64,000 nucleotides of DNA from Lachnospiraceae bacterium (GTDB taxonomy: Bacteria > Bacillota > Clostridia > Lachnospirales > Lachnospiraceae), in the NCBI GenBank assembly GCA_017624855.1, contig JAGAMF010000004.1, forward strand, positions 34,735-98,734, written 5' to 3'. Below the pieces are notes generated by a model. The model was not told where the DNA came from, did not search any database, and saw only the letters and a list, made by a program, of their open reading frames with translations. Positions 8,633 to 17,820 of the stretch are shown here, piece after piece. Both the position numbers and the translations under genes were made by a program. Within the stretch, counting starts at the first letter, position 1, and every line of letters starts with the position of its first letter.

Positions 8633-9175
8633 TTACTCGCCCACCAGCACAACTTCCGTGTATTCATGCTTGGTATAGGGCAGGAACTTCTGCAGCATAT
8701 CTTCCGTCTTCATGGCAATGCTGGATGTGTTCATACAAGGGTGACAGCCGAAATATTCAAGCTTAAGCAAATCCTTGTCAATTAACAGTCGCACCTTCTG
8801 CTCCGTATCGTAAGCAAGCCCCAATACCGTAGCAGAACCCGGTGTCAGATTCAGGTATTGTTCCAGTTCCTCCGGTCCTGCAAAAGACAGTCTTGCGGAG
8901 TTAATCTGTGCCGACAATTCCTTGGTTTTAAAAACCTTATCCCCCGGCATTAACAACAGATAAAAGTCCGTTTTCTGACGGTTGCATAAAAATAAATTTT
9001 TACAGATATGAGCCCCCAACGCTTCCCCGATTGCAATGCAGTCTTCCATGGTCTGTGCCGGCTCATGATCGGCTCTTTTATATGTAATTCCCAACTCATC
9101 CAACAAATCGTACGCCTTAATTTCCTTCTCTGTTCTTCCCGCGGTATCCGCAGGTCTTCCATCATAGATTTTCAT
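8633..9175 (-). CDS. YbaK/ProX-type aminoacyl-tRNA editing protein
   Basis: A 180-residue protein. The ATG at 9173-9175 (MKIYDGRPAD) overlaps the TGA of the upstream hydrolase gene as ATGA and has a GGAG site; the longer frame is less likely. It matches the trans-editing family (YbaK, ProX, PrdX), with the HEPAQTMEDC segment near residue 37, KNLFLCNRQKTDFYLLLMPGDK, and the late block LTPGSATVLGLAYD. These free-standing proteins hydrolyse mischarged tRNAs such as Ala-tRNA(Pro). Substrate assignment between subfamilies is an inference; the motifs favour the ProXp-ala/PrdX group. Confidence 0.82.
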   Translation of the reverse strand: MKIYDGRPADTAGRTEKEIKAYDLLDELGITYKRADHEPAQTMEDCIAIGEALGAHICKNLFLCNRQKTDFYLLLMPGDKVFKTKELSAQINSARLSFAGPEELEQYLNLTPGSATVLGLAYDTEQKVRLLIDKDLLKLEYFGCHPCMNTSSIAMKTEDMLQKFLPYTKHEYTEVVLVGE

Positions 9176-10041
9176 GATTCGCTCCAACTTTCTGTCTCAT
9201 TTATCTCAACACCCCAGTCCATCTCCATCCGGTCCAAGATTTCTTCTCCCAGCTCCTCCATAAGCATTTCATAAGCAGGTTGTCCGGTACAGTGCCCTGT
9301 GTAGAGCCGCCCAATCCCCTCTGCCTTAATGTAATCTGCCAGGTCTTTTATTTCTTCCCGCGTATAGGTACTAATCTCCTCATCCCCCCGTTTGCCCTTC
9401 ATATGCAGACCGCCGATGTATGCTCTTATTTTTTTACCGGGTAAAGCAGCCTTGACTTCCTCCACTATATTTTTCAAACCGGTATGGGAACAGCTGTTAA
9501 CGACTACCAGCTCCCCTTCGGTTTCAAAAACCACGCTCATTTCATGGGCGAAATCATCCGCCACCCATGCACCGTCTTTTTCCCGATACAATCCTGCACG
9601 CTTACCGATATCCTCCGTCCCCGCGGTACTGTGGGGTACCAGAGTAACTCCCTCTGCCACTTCAGTAACCCGACAAATGTAAGTAACCCGGTTTGCAAGC
9701 TCTTCTTTAACCGGTTCGGGAACTCCGATTTCATGAAATACACCTCCGGAATCCGAGGCAAACCTGCCCAAAGCCCCTTCCATGGCATATATGGGTGCCT
9801 TATGGTTTCTTCTCGCAAACAAACCGAAACCTCCGGAATGGTCATAATGTCCGTGGGAAAGAAATGCCATATCAATCTCCGTCAGAAGGACATCCATCAG
9901 CACGGCATTCCGTGCATAGCATTCAGACGCACCCGTATCTATCAGGTACTGCTTGCCGTTATGTACAATATACAGACTCAATCCGTGTTCATTAAGATAA
10001 TATTTACAGGGTTCATTCTCCATCAAAAACCGTATCAGCAT
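9172..10041 (-). CDS. Metallo-beta-lactamase-fold hydrolase
   Basis: About 289 residues from the ATG at 10039-10041 (MLIRFLMENEPC), chosen because homologues begin with such a strand and a GAGG lies upstream; an upstream extension of 20 residues is possible. The metal motif SHGHYDHSGG (H63, H65, D67, H68) is intact, and later ligands are likely in SCSHTGLKNI and YTGHCTG. This arrangement belongs to the 7,8-dihydropterin-6-methyl-4-(beta-D-ribofuranosyl)aminobenzene synthase-like MBL subgroup. The substrate is unknown. It is coupled by ATGA overlap to the tRNA-editing gene. Confidence 0.82.
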   Translation of the reverse strand: MLIRFLMENEPCKYYLNEHGLSLYIVHNGKQYLIDTGASECYARNAVLMDVLLTEIDMAFLSHGHYDHSGGFGLFARRNHKAPIYAMEGALGRFASDSGGVFHEIGVPEPVKEELANRVTYICRVTEVAEGVTLVPHSTAGTEDIGKRAGLYREKDGAWVADDFAHEMSVVFETEGELVVVNSCSHTGLKNIVEEVKAALPGKKIRAYIGGLHMKGKRGDEEISTYTREEIKDLADYIKAEGIGRLYTGHCTGQPAYEMLMEELGEEILDRMEMDWGVEINETESWSES

Positions 10042-10271
10042 TGTAATATCCTCAGCTTTCCCGATTGACGCAATATTCATTCGCCACATCGCGCTAATCA
10101 CTTATCCTTTATCCGCTTTCTATCTTACCACAGAATCCCTCATAAAAGAACGAAAATTTATGGATTTCTTTTAGATAAAAATATGCTATACTAAAACCCG
10201 AAACAGAAATAAAAAGCCTCGCAAACAGACATGCTCTCAAATTGCGCGGCATATCAGGAGATAAAATACGC

Positions 10272-11081
10272 ATGACCGAACTGGAATTGTACTACAACAA
10301 ATTTAATGAGGAAAAACGACTGAACTCCCGTCACGGACAGGTAGAGTTCATTACCTCTATGAAATACATCCACAAATACATTCCTGCGGACATCCCCGCA
10401 GACCAGGTAAAAATTCTGGATGTAGGCGCCGGCACCGGCCGCTACAGCATCGCCCTTGCGGAAGAAGGCTACGATGTTACCGCCGTAGAACTGGTCAAGT
10501 ACAACTTAGGCATCCTAAAACAGAAGCGCGATGCTCTTGGCGATGCCTTAAAAGGCAATCTTACCGCTATTCAGGGCAATGCCACCAAACTAAAAAAATT
10601 AGAGGATAACACCTTTGATGTTACCCTTCTTTTCGGACCTATGTACCACTTATTTGGCAAAGAAGATAAAATAAAAGCCTTAACTGAAGCCATGCGCGTT
10701 ACCAAGCAGGGCGGCATTATTCTGGTGGCATACTGCATGAACGAATACAGCGTCCTCACCTTTGCTTTTAAAGAAAAAAATATTCTGCAATGCAAAGAGG
10801 AAGGCCGTTTAAGCGATGATTATAAAACCCTCTCCGAACCGGAGCATTTGTATGATTACATGCGCATAGAAGACATTGATTACCTAAACGAGTCATTGGG
10901 GTTAAAACGACTTCAAATCATCTCGCCCGATGGTCCCGCAAATTATATCAGACCTTTCCTGAATCAGTTAAGCGAAGAGGAATTCAAATACTTTATTGAA
11001 TATCAGCTTGCTACCTGCGAACGCGCCGATTTAATCGGTGCCGGCGCACACACGGTGGATATCTTACAGAACACGAAATAA
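10272..11081 (+). CDS. Class I SAM-dependent methyltransferase
   Basis: A 269-residue protein from the ATG at 10272 (MTELELYYNKFNEEKRL), preceded by CAGGAGA; the longer frame has no site. The SAM-binding motif I is clear (ILDVGAGTGRYSIALAEEGYDVTAVELV), followed by the post-motif acidic residue and FDVTLLFGPMYHL. The acceptor molecule is unknown. The gene is one of few on the plus strand, has a TATACT -10 candidate at 10187-10192, and ends in a convergent terminator shared with the M20 gene. Confidence 0.85.
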   Translation: MTELELYYNKFNEEKRLNSRHGQVEFITSMKYIHKYIPADIPADQVKILDVGAGTGRYSIALAEEGYDVTAVELVKYNLGILKQKRDALGDALKGNLTAIQGNATKLKKLEDNTFDVTLLFGPMYHLFGKEDKIKALTEAMRVTKQGGIILVAYCMNEYSVLTFAFKEKNILQCKEEGRLSDDYKTLSEPEHLYDYMRIEDIDYLNESLGLKRLQIISPDGPANYIRPFLNQLSEEEFKYFIEYQLATCERADLIGAGAHTVDILQNTK

Positions 11082-11098
11082 AAATGCCTACAAAAACA

Positions 11099-11126
11099 AT
11101 CCCGGAAGAACACTGTTCTCCGGGAT
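11099..11126. terminator. Bidirectional terminator between convergent genes
   Basis: An 8-bp perfect stem (ATCCCGGA / TCCGGGAT) lies between the plus-strand methyltransferase and the minus-strand M20 gene. The better T run follows in the minus direction. Confidence 0.6.
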
Positions 11127-11182
11127 TTCGCATTATTCTATGTTGCATGTGCAGCTTTGATTCTAGCCACATACAGCAAATG

Positions 11183-12427
11183 CTACACTTTCACATACCG
11201 CATGGCAACCTCTGCCAACGCTGCCGCTCCGTAAGCAAATGCCTTGGAGTCAAGTCGCATCTTAGGATGATGCAGAGGATACGCATAGCCTTCTTTTACA
11301 TCTCCTGCTGCCAATGCAATCATGACGGAAGGCACCTCATGGGACACATAGGCAAAATCCTCCGAGCCGCTTCCCTTTCTCCCCGGCACATCCTGACTGT
11401 GAATTACCTTTTCTTCTCCAAAGATTTCTTTTAACCAAATACATGTTTTTTCGGATAATTCCCTGTCATTTACCAATGTAGAACAACCGCTCGTGTAGGT
11501 AACAATTGCCTCAGTGCGAAAAGCTCTTGCCACACATTCCGCAATCTCCGTCAAACGCTTCTTCATCAGATTACGGACATCTTCGTCGAAGGCTCTCATG
11601 GTTCCTTTTAGAATCACCTTATCCGGAATGGCATTGGCTACATCTGCCCCTTTTAAAGCACCAATCGTGAGCATGGCTTCATCTCCTGCCGCCAGCTCTC
11701 TTGCGGCAATCTCCTGCAATGCAATAATCACATGTGCCGCTGCGGTTAATGGGTCCGCTCCCAGATGAGGTGTGGAACCGTGGCATCCTTTGCCTTTTAT
11801 CTCGATTTGAAAAAAGTCTGCTGCCGGCGCACTGACTCCCGGTGCGGAAACAATGACTGTACCGGCAGGCAAAGGAACTCCGGTCATAACATGCAACATC
11901 ATGGCAGCGTCTACTTTATGCTTATTACAGATACTGCCGGGACACATACCGCTCTCCTGATTATTCCCCGGTTTCCCCGGCACCTCCAACACCCCATGAG
12001 CAATCATATCCTTGGCACCTTCCAAGATTTCTTCTGCCGGCTGAAACATGAATTTTACAATGCCACCAAGCTCCTGCTCATGATACTTAATAAGCTTAGC
12101 CGCCGCCAACAGCATTGTGGTATGAGCATCATGACCGCAGGCATGCATATTACCGCCGGTACACCGAAAAGGCACCTCCGCTTCTTCCTGAATGGGTAAC
12201 GCATCCATATCCGCCCGCAACAGAAAAATCTTACCGGTTTCCGAGGTTCCCGCGGTTGCCACAATCCCGGCTTTGCCGCAATCCTGCGGAGTATAACCCA
12301 TCTGAGTCAAACGCTTTTTTACATATGCTCTTGTTTCAGTTAAGTTAAATCCGGTTTCCCCATGAGCATGAAGATAAGCATAATCTTCCTCCATTATTTT
12401 CTGTAATTCCATCGCTTCTTTTATCAT
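11183..12427 (-). CDS. M20 family amidohydrolase (aminoacylase/hippurate hydrolase-like)
   Basis: A 414-residue protein from the ATG at 12425-12427 (MIKEAMELQKIM), which has an AAAGGA site. It carries the family motifs LLRADMDALPIQEE, the metal-binding MHACGHDAHTTMLLAAAK and MFQPAEE with the catalytic glutamate, then the dimerisation domain and the late SGSEDFAYVS. M20D-type enzymes cleave N-acyl amino acids or small amides using two divalent metals in the cytosol. The physiological substrate cannot be specified. An internal insertion around residues 155-180 with two cysteines (SGMCPGSICNKH) is a little unusual. Confidence 0.88.
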   Translation of the reverse strand: MIKEAMELQKIMEEDYAYLHAHGETGFNLTETRAYVKKRLTQMGYTPQDCGKAGIVATAGTSETGKIFLLRADMDALPIQEEAEVPFRCTGGNMHACGHDAHTTMLLAAAKLIKYHEQELGGIVKFMFQPAEEILEGAKDMIAHGVLEVPGKPGNNQESGMCPGSICNKHKVDAAMMLHVMTGVPLPAGTVIVSAPGVSAPAADFFQIEIKGKGCHGSTPHLGADPLTAAAHVIIALQEIAARELAAGDEAMLTIGALKGADVANAIPDKVILKGTMRAFDEDVRNLMKKRLTEIAECVARAFRTEAIVTYTSGCSTLVNDRELSEKTCIWLKEIFGEEKVIHSQDVPGRKGSGSEDFAYVSHEVPSVMIALAAGDVKEGYAYPLHHPKMRLDSKAFAYGAAALAEVAMRYVKV

Positions 12428-12525
12428 AACCGTTTTCCTTTCCGCTGTTTTTACCTCTGCTTTTCGCACACAATTTTTACCAATTGTTTATAAATGTATA
12501 TCTATTATTTTTGTCCGCTTTTTGC

Positions 12526-12531
12526 TATAAT
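12526..12531 (+). promoter_or_regulatory. -10 box of the thioredoxin promoter
   Basis: A perfect TATAAT lies 83 bases before the trxA start in a very A+T-rich stretch. No good -35 box is found at 16-18 bases spacing. Confidence 0.45.
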
Positions 12532-12613
12532 ATTTTTATAAAAATTGGTAATACTAAGGAAAACTTAGTCGCATATGCCTGCGGGCAATACACGATAAAA
12601 GGAGGTACTTATT

Positions 12614-12922
12614 ATGGCATTGATTAAATTTACCAGAGATAATTTTGAAACCGAAGCATTAAACAGCTCAGTTCCGGTGCTTGTTGACTTCTATGCGGAA
12701 TGGTGCGGCCCCTGCCGTATGCTGGGTCCCATTATTGATGAACTTGCCGAAGAAGCCACAGACTTCAAAGTAGGCAAAGTCAACATTGACGAGCAGCCCG
12801 AGCTTGCCACCAAATATCAGGTAATGAGCGTACCCACATTGATTGTGCTCAAAAACGGAGAAGTGGTAAACCGCGTAACCGGCGTAACACCCAAGCAGAA
12901 GATATTGGATATGTTGGGATAG
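12614..12922 (+). CDS. trxA: Thioredoxin
   Basis: A 102-residue protein of classical thioredoxin length, with the redox site WCGPC at residues 30-34, the buried aspartate in LVDFYAEW and the cis-proline loop VMSVPTLIV. It reduces protein disulfides in the cytosol, with thioredoxin reductase as its usual partner; no reductase gene is in this window. A strong AAAGGAGG site precedes the ATG, and the gene stands alone with its own terminator. Confidence 0.95.
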   Translation: MALIKFTRDNFETEALNSSVPVLVDFYAEWCGPCRMLGPIIDELAEEATDFKVGKVNIDEQPELATKYQVMSVPTLIVLKNGEVVNRVTGVTPKQKILDMLG

Positions 12923-12935
12923 AGATGTATAGAAT

Positions 12936-12974
12936 AAAAGAATCGGTGCCGAATTATGTGGCACCGATTCTTTT
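12936..12974 (+). terminator. Terminator after trxA
   Basis: A perfect 15-bp stem (AAAAGAATCGGTGCC and its complement) with a 9-nt loop, 14 bases past the trxA stop. The right arm ends in TTTT. Confidence 0.8.
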
Positions 12975-13029
12975 ATCACATTATCTATACATTTGGTTTA
13001 ATGATTTACTTTTAAAATCACGATTCCTC

Positions 13030-14685
13030 TTAATAATATCGTTCCAATATATTCCAATTGACTTCTTTTTCTTCCACCTGGGCATCCAACCCTAAGGCAA
13101 GTCGTCGTTCCACAATCAAATCCGCAACTTCTTCCTCGCTATAAAAAGGAATGCCGGCCTCATCAAAAGCTTCAAACATGGATGCAATGTTAGCGTCATC
13201 ATTATGCTTGTATCGGATGTAATACAATTGATTATCAACACGATAGACACAGTAACTTACATTATCTCTATAATGTATATCATCCGGCTCATTTGCATCA
13301 TGCCATTCACCGCTTACCTGCAAAATCTGCTGCCCTACCGCATCTTCTCCAAAATGCCTGGTTTTTACCTGTGATGAAATATACCACGCATATACCTCTT
13401 CCACGCCCATATTGGCATTCAGATAATAAACTTCACCGGAAGAGTAATCCGCGCCAGAAGATCCTTCGTTGACAATACAGCCATCCTTACATAAGGTTGT
13501 TCGACTTCTGGACCATGCATCCTTGGCATAGCAGACATATAGACGACCGTTCATGTACTTTATAAAATAGGTCAACTCATACTCATCCATACCGCTCTCT
13601 TTATCAACGCGTAATGCAAGCTCGGTTTTCCCGTCGTTACCGCAATCGATATACGCCCATTTTATCGTTGTTGCAATATTGATATCAAAGAAACCACCGC
13701 GATTTCCCTCTGCCGTGTCATTAACAACACGGTTCACAATATCATACAAATAAAAGGCAGAATCATAATCCTTGGCAATATTCAGATACTCCGTATCCGC
13801 AGGATAATTCTCCATAAAATACACGCCGCACTCGCCGTTTAAAAATGCATAATACGCATCCTTTTCATCCTTATAAGGCAAATTGGGAATCCGATTAGAC
13901 GATATTCTTGTATAGGCAATATCTGCGAATCCAACTTCACTTAGCTGTTCATAATGGGCGTCGGTGTATACATCCGGTTCCACTTCCTCATTATCCATAA
14001 GATATTCATCATCGCTACCTTCTGCGTCCCAACCGTTCTCTCTTCGATCTTTACGCTCCATGGTCAAAGAGGGTTTGTACTGTCCATTATCATACTCAAA
14101 GAAGACATAAGACTCATAATGCCCATCTACCTCATAACACATCACTCTGCCATCATTTAACAAGGTGGCATGATACATGTTCTCGCACAGATTCACCAAT
14201 ACACCGTTCTGATACTGAATTACAACGGTATTCTCGGGTTCTCTAAGCACCAGCTCGTCCATACCATCCCCATTGATATCATAATAGGCATATTCCGCTT
14301 CTTCGTAATGTTGCAACAATACTGCCGCATCATTGCTTATATATTCTTCAAAAAGAGCATGCAAATCCGCTTCTGCAATTTCCCCCAATTCAACAATGGG
14401 TTCTGCTATACTTTCATCTTCTGCGGGTTCCTCCTCATCCGGTTCAGCAACTTCACTATTCTCAGAAACATCTTCGCTCACATCTTCACTTTCTTCCTGA
14501 CTTGAGAGTTCCTCAGATACCTCTTGTGTATTGCTCTCCGGCTCTGTCGATATTACCTCCGAAACCACCTCTGCATTGCCGCTAATATCAAAATGCTCCA
14601 ATATCCCACAACCGGTCAATGTACCGGCAATACACAGAATCAACACGAGCAATCCGCATTCTCTTTTTATATTCTTCCTTTTCAT
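13030..14685 (-). CDS. Lipoprotein with acidic linker and calcium-loop-like repeats
   Basis: This 551-residue protein starts with a lipoprotein signal (MKRKNIKRECGLLVLILCIAGTLTGC), the lipobox cysteine being at about residue 26. Next comes a Ser/Glu-rich spacer to about residue 100 and then the ecto-domain. Two segments resemble EF-hand or FG-GAP loops: YYDINGDGMDELVLRE and YIDCGNDGKTELALRV. A similar element (DVDVDGKDELIIYF) occurs in the extracellular part of the BlaR1-like protein at 30843. The role is unknown; surface sensing or binding is plausible. A GGGAAGAAG site precedes the start. Confidence 0.7.
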   Translation of the reverse strand: MKRKNIKRECGLLVLILCIAGTLTGCGILEHFDISGNAEVVSEVISTEPESNTQEVSEELSSQEESEDVSEDVSENSEVAEPDEEEPAEDESIAEPIVELGEIAEADLHALFEEYISNDAAVLLQHYEEAEYAYYDINGDGMDELVLREPENTVVIQYQNGVLVNLCENMYHATLLNDGRVMCYEVDGHYESYVFFEYDNGQYKPSLTMERKDRRENGWDAEGSDDEYLMDNEEVEPDVYTDAHYEQLSEVGFADIAYTRISSNRIPNLPYKDEKDAYYAFLNGECGVYFMENYPADTEYLNIAKDYDSAFYLYDIVNRVVNDTAEGNRGGFFDINIATTIKWAYIDCGNDGKTELALRVDKESGMDEYELTYFIKYMNGRLYVCYAKDAWSRSRTTLCKDGCIVNEGSSGADYSSGEVYYLNANMGVEEVYAWYISSQVKTRHFGEDAVGQQILQVSGEWHDANEPDDIHYRDNVSYCVYRVDNQLYYIRYKHNDDANIASMFEAFDEAGIPFYSEEEVADLIVERRLALGLDAQVEEKEVNWNILERYY

Positions 14686-14826
14686 CGAAATCTTCTTCCC
14701 TTTTTACTTCTCTTTTTATATATCCCCGGCTATCTTTTCCTTAATTTTACTCCGATATATCCTTTGCTTCCGGTGCCCACAGCTCAAAAAGTCCCAATTT
14801 ATTTTTTGTATCTAAGCGTAAACTGT

Positions 14827-14979
14827 GTTGCGTAGATATTTTCATTCCATAAAGAACCGTTTGTGAGTGTCGGCACTTAACGAACAAACGAATTATATTC
14901 GTTTTGTGAGTTTAGTGTCCGTTACATTCACAACCGAGCGAAAGCGCGTTCTGTTGGAATGTAAAATACTCTACGCAAC
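14827..14979. repeat. 153-bp imperfect palindrome, MITE-like or structured RNA
   Basis: The 340-base gap between the lipoprotein gene and flotillin contains no gene but an element whose ends are near-perfect inverted repeats (14827-14850 and 14956-14979, opening GTTGCGTAGA). Inner arms also pair imperfectly: GTGAGTGTCGGCACTTAAC on the left against the complement of 14908-14932. There is a small central palindrome (AACGAATTATATTCGTT) and a GCGAAAGCGC hairpin. Whether it is a miniature transposable element, a long terminator-like RNA or a processing site is open. Confidence 0.55.
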
Positions 14980-15025
14980 ATGATATACCCCACCCAAACC
15001 AAAAAACAAATTGGAACCCCAACTT

Positions 15026-16528
15026 TTATTCCTGATTCTTGTTTTCTTTTACAACAAGATTGATGTCTTCAATCCCGGTTACATTAACATTTCTGTTAAC
15101 CTTGGCATCGTAGCTTTCAGCGTTGATAATGTTAGCCAAATCAATGCCGGTAGCTTCCTTCATGCTTTCAAAAACCTTAGCCATAACAACGGGAACATTG
15201 CCGGCAACCTGGTCTACACCGTTGCCGCCTTCGCCACCGCCAATAATGGTAATCTTATCAATCTGACCAAGAGGCTGTGCAACCTTCTCTGCGATTTCAG
15301 GCAATACCTTAATCATCATTTCAGCCACAGCGGCCTTATTGTACTTCGCGTAAGCTTCCGCTTTCTTCTCCATAGCTTCTGCTTCCGCAAGACCCTTAGC
15401 TGCAATAGCTGCCGCTTCCGCTTCACCCACTGCACGGATACCTTCCGCTTCCTGTTCTCTTGCGAATCTGTCAGCCTCAGCCTGCGCTTTGCGGGCTTCC
15501 GCCTCACGCTGTGCTTCGAACTGCTTTGCTTCCGCTTCTTTCTGGCGCTGGTAAAGCTGTGCATCCGCTCTCTGCTGAGCTGCATATTTATCTGCTTCCG
15601 CCTGCTTCTTAACTTCCGCTTCCAAAGCCTGTTCCTTAACGGCAACTTCTTTCTGCTTCAATTCGATTTCGCGTTCCTGACGGGCGATATCCGCATTGGC
15701 GGTTGAAATTTCGATTGACTTACGCTGCTCTTCCTTCTGGATATCGTAAGCCGCATCCGCCATAGCCTTCTTAGTGTCCGCATCCATCTGAAGTTCGGAT
15801 TTCTTAATGGCAAGTTCGGTCTGCTTCTTAGCAATTTCAGTTTCAGCCGCAACCTTAGCGTCATTGGATTCTTTGTCAGCTGCTGCCTGAGCAACCTTAA
15901 TATCTCTTTCACTTTCCGCACGGGCAATGGCTGCTGCCTTTTTAATTTTAACAATATTGTCGATACCGAGGTTTTCAATAACTTCGTTACCGTCTACGAA
16001 ATTCTGCACATTGAAACTGATAATATCAAGACCCATGGCCGCAAGGTCGGGCTCTGCATTTTCTTTTACCAGGTTCGCAAACTTCTGACGGTCGGAAACC
16101 ATTTCTTCCAATTTCATTTTACCTACGATTTCACGCACATTACCTTCCAGAACTTCTCTGGCAACATTGGCAATATACTCTGTAGGTTTATTCAAAAAGT
16201 TCTCTGCCGCAAGCTGGAGTTTATCCGGCTCGTTACTGATTTTTACATTAACGGTAGCATCAACATTAATGTTGATGTAATCCGCTGTGGGTACCGCATT
16301 GCTGGTTTTAACATCAATGGGAATCAATCGCAGATTCAACTTATCCAATCTTTCAAAGAACGGAATGCGAACGGTAGCTTTACCGATGGCATAACGGGGT
16401 CTCTTTTTAAGACCGGAGATAATGTAGGCCATATCGGGCGGAGCCTTCACATAACCTAAAAGAAACAATACGACAAGCACCACCACAGCAATCACAATCA
16501 CTGCGGGAAGCCACAATAATTCGGGCAT
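15026..16528 (-). CDS. Flotillin-like SPFH-domain membrane scaffold protein
   Basis: A 500-residue protein of typical flotillin length. Residues 6-27 form a hydrophobic anchor. The SPFH/band 7 domain follows (residues about 28-200, with VRIPFFERLDKLNLRLIPIDV). Residues of about 200-390 are a long Ala/Glu/Lys-rich coiled coil with repeated AEAxx EA steps, and the tail holds the IIGGGEGG region. Flotillins oligomerise in functional membrane microdomains and influence protein secretion and membrane fluidity. An AAAGGAGG site precedes the ATG. It could also be named YqiK/FloT-like; the two differ little in sequence. Confidence 0.9.
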   Translation of the reverse strand: MPELLWLPAVIVIAVVVLVVLFLLGYVKAPPDMAYIISGLKKRPRYAIGKATVRIPFFERLDKLNLRLIPIDVKTSNAVPTADYININVDATVNVKISNEPDKLQLAAENFLNKPTEYIANVAREVLEGNVREIVGKMKLEEMVSDRQKFANLVKENAEPDLAAMGLDIISFNVQNFVDGNEVIENLGIDNIVKIKKAAAIARAESERDIKVAQAAADKESNDAKVAAETEIAKKQTELAIKKSELQMDADTKKAMADAAYDIQKEEQRKSIEISTANADIARQEREIELKQKEVAVKEQALEAEVKKQAEADKYAAQQRADAQLYQRQKEAEAKQFEAQREAEARKAQAEADRFAREQEAEGIRAVGEAEAAAIAAKGLAEAEAMEKKAEAYAKYNKAAVAEMMIKVLPEIAEKVAQPLGQIDKITIIGGGEGGNGVDQVAGNVPVVMAKVFESMKEATGIDLANIINAESYDAKVNRNVNVTGIEDINLVVKENKNQE

Positions 16529-16554
16529 ATTTTATTCCTCCTTTTTTATAAAAA

Positions 16555-16583
16555 CCGTACCGCAGATATTCACTACGATACGG
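16555..16583 (-). terminator. Weak terminator after the YegP gene
   Basis: A CCGTA...TACGG stem with extra inner pairs, followed in the minus direction by TTTTTATAAAAAA. It separates the YegP gene from flotillin. Confidence 0.4.
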
Positions 16584-16594
16584 CTCTTTTTTAC

Positions 16595-16957
16595 TTATTC
16601 TACCTTAGCATCAACTGCGTTCTTCTTAACGCTTTCAATACCCTTTAAGCATGCAGGCTTTGTTGTGTAGCCTTCGCCGGTTGCAATAATCTGACCGTTT
16701 GTAGCTTTTAATCTGAAGCGGAATTCACCCTTCTTATCCTTATACACTTCAAACTTAGGATTCTTGGCAGTTGCGTAATCTGCTTCTGTCTGGTCTTCCA
16801 TATTTGCAATGGGAGCGTTCTTCTGAACACTTGCGATACCCTTCAAGCATGCTGCCTTGGAAGCATATACTTCTGAAGTAGCGATTACTTCACCGTTTCC
16901 TGCTTTTAAATCAAATTTAATTCCTGTGTTGGTTTCTTTGACTACAAATTTACCCAT
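16595..16957 (-). CDS. YegP family protein (DUF1508), two tandem repeats
   Basis: A 120-residue protein from the ATG at 16955-16957 (MGKFVVKETNTG), chosen for its CAGGAGGG site. It contains two copies of the DUF1508 repeat: KFDLKAGNGEVIATSEVYASKAACLKGIASVQKNAP, and FRFRLKATNGQIIATGEGYTTKPACLKGIESVKKNA. The fold is known as a small beta-alpha structure that forms dimers or tandem pairs; its function is still undefined. It sits 19 bases after the C39-like gene and is probably co-transcribed with it. Confidence 0.88.
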   Translation of the reverse strand: MGKFVVKETNTGIKFDLKAGNGEVIATSEVYASKAACLKGIASVQKNAPIANMEDQTEADYATAKNPKFEVYKDKKGEFRFRLKATNGQIIATGEGYTTKPACLKGIESVKKNAVDAKVE

Positions 16958-16976
16958 AATATAACCCTCCTGTTTT

Positions 16977-17684
16977 TTATATAGTAGTCTTATCTTTCTT
17001 TGTATCGATAACAAACATTGCAACCACTTTTTTATAACTTCCCGTAGTTAAAAATGTCTGTACATCTTTGTAATCATATGCCTTATCTCTGGTGTTATAT
17101 ACATTATACACCCGTATTCCTTCCGGCAATTTCTCTAAGGCAACATAATGAGCCGCACAGCCCTTGGCATTGGCCCACCAGTACAACAGAATGGCACTCT
17201 GACCTTCCTCAATACAGGCATCCCAATCCTTTTCTTTGGTGTATCGTTTCCATTGCAAATCCTGAGTTTTTAAAAACCTCGTTACAGCCACGGGATTCAC
17301 ACCAAATCTTCCATACAGGGTCAAACCCTTACGCTCATAAAAGTCTACAACCTCGTGCATTTTAGGTGCACAGCCGGCCATACTCAATGCGTTAAATGTA
17401 GCCACCGCGCCACAACCGCTGTGGGCAAAGTCATAGCCTCCGATGCGTAAATCCTTCAATTCGCCCATCCCTTGTCCGTTTAAGGGAAATTTTAATCCTT
17501 TTGCCAGGTTGATTTCCAGATTCTTGACGGCTTTCTTTTTCATAAAAAGATAGGGCGGCCGCAAAGCATTTACGACGCTAAAAAAGCCGTATCCTGCAAA
17601 ATCCACAAATCCTTTTATGATTTTTTTCGGCTTATTGGGATCAATATTCTGTTGTTGATTATTGTCAGAATTTGTCTTGCTCAT
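16977..17684 (-). CDS. Papain-like (C39-type) cysteine peptidase-like protein
   Basis: A 235-residue protein with a candidate nucleophile in SGCGAVATFNALSMAG (near residue 92) and a candidate catalytic histidine in CAAHYVALE (near residue 180), the order and spacing seen in C39-like and BtrH-like papain folds. The N-terminal 60 residues are basic and moderately hydrophobic, with no clear signal peptide. Peptidase or acyltransferase activity is an inference. The ATG lacks a good ribosome binding site. The YegP gene follows directly. Confidence 0.55.
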   Translation of the reverse strand: MSKTNSDNNQQQNIDPNKPKKIIKGFVDFAGYGFFSVVNALRPPYLFMKKKAVKNLEINLAKGLKFPLNGQGMGELKDLRIGGYDFAHSGCGAVATFNALSMAGCAPKMHEVVDFYERKGLTLYGRFGVNPVAVTRFLKTQDLQWKRYTKEKDWDACIEEGQSAILLYWWANAKGCAAHYVALEKLPEGIRVYNVYNTRDKAYDYKDVQTFLTTGSYKKVVAMFVIDTKKDKTTI

Positions 17685-17820
17685 CAATTATATTTTATTA
17701 CATTTATGGGAATATGCAAGATATTTTTTCACAAATGGATATATAAAGAAAAACAAAATATGTGCCGATATCTGTAATAGTGAGTTTTTGAGACATATAC
17801 AAAACAGGGAGGTTACTTTT

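Noticed and set aside
15011-15706. Plus-strand 231-residue frame opposite flotillin
   Set aside because: It arises from the coiled-coil repeats read backwards; the minus-strand flotillin is unambiguous.
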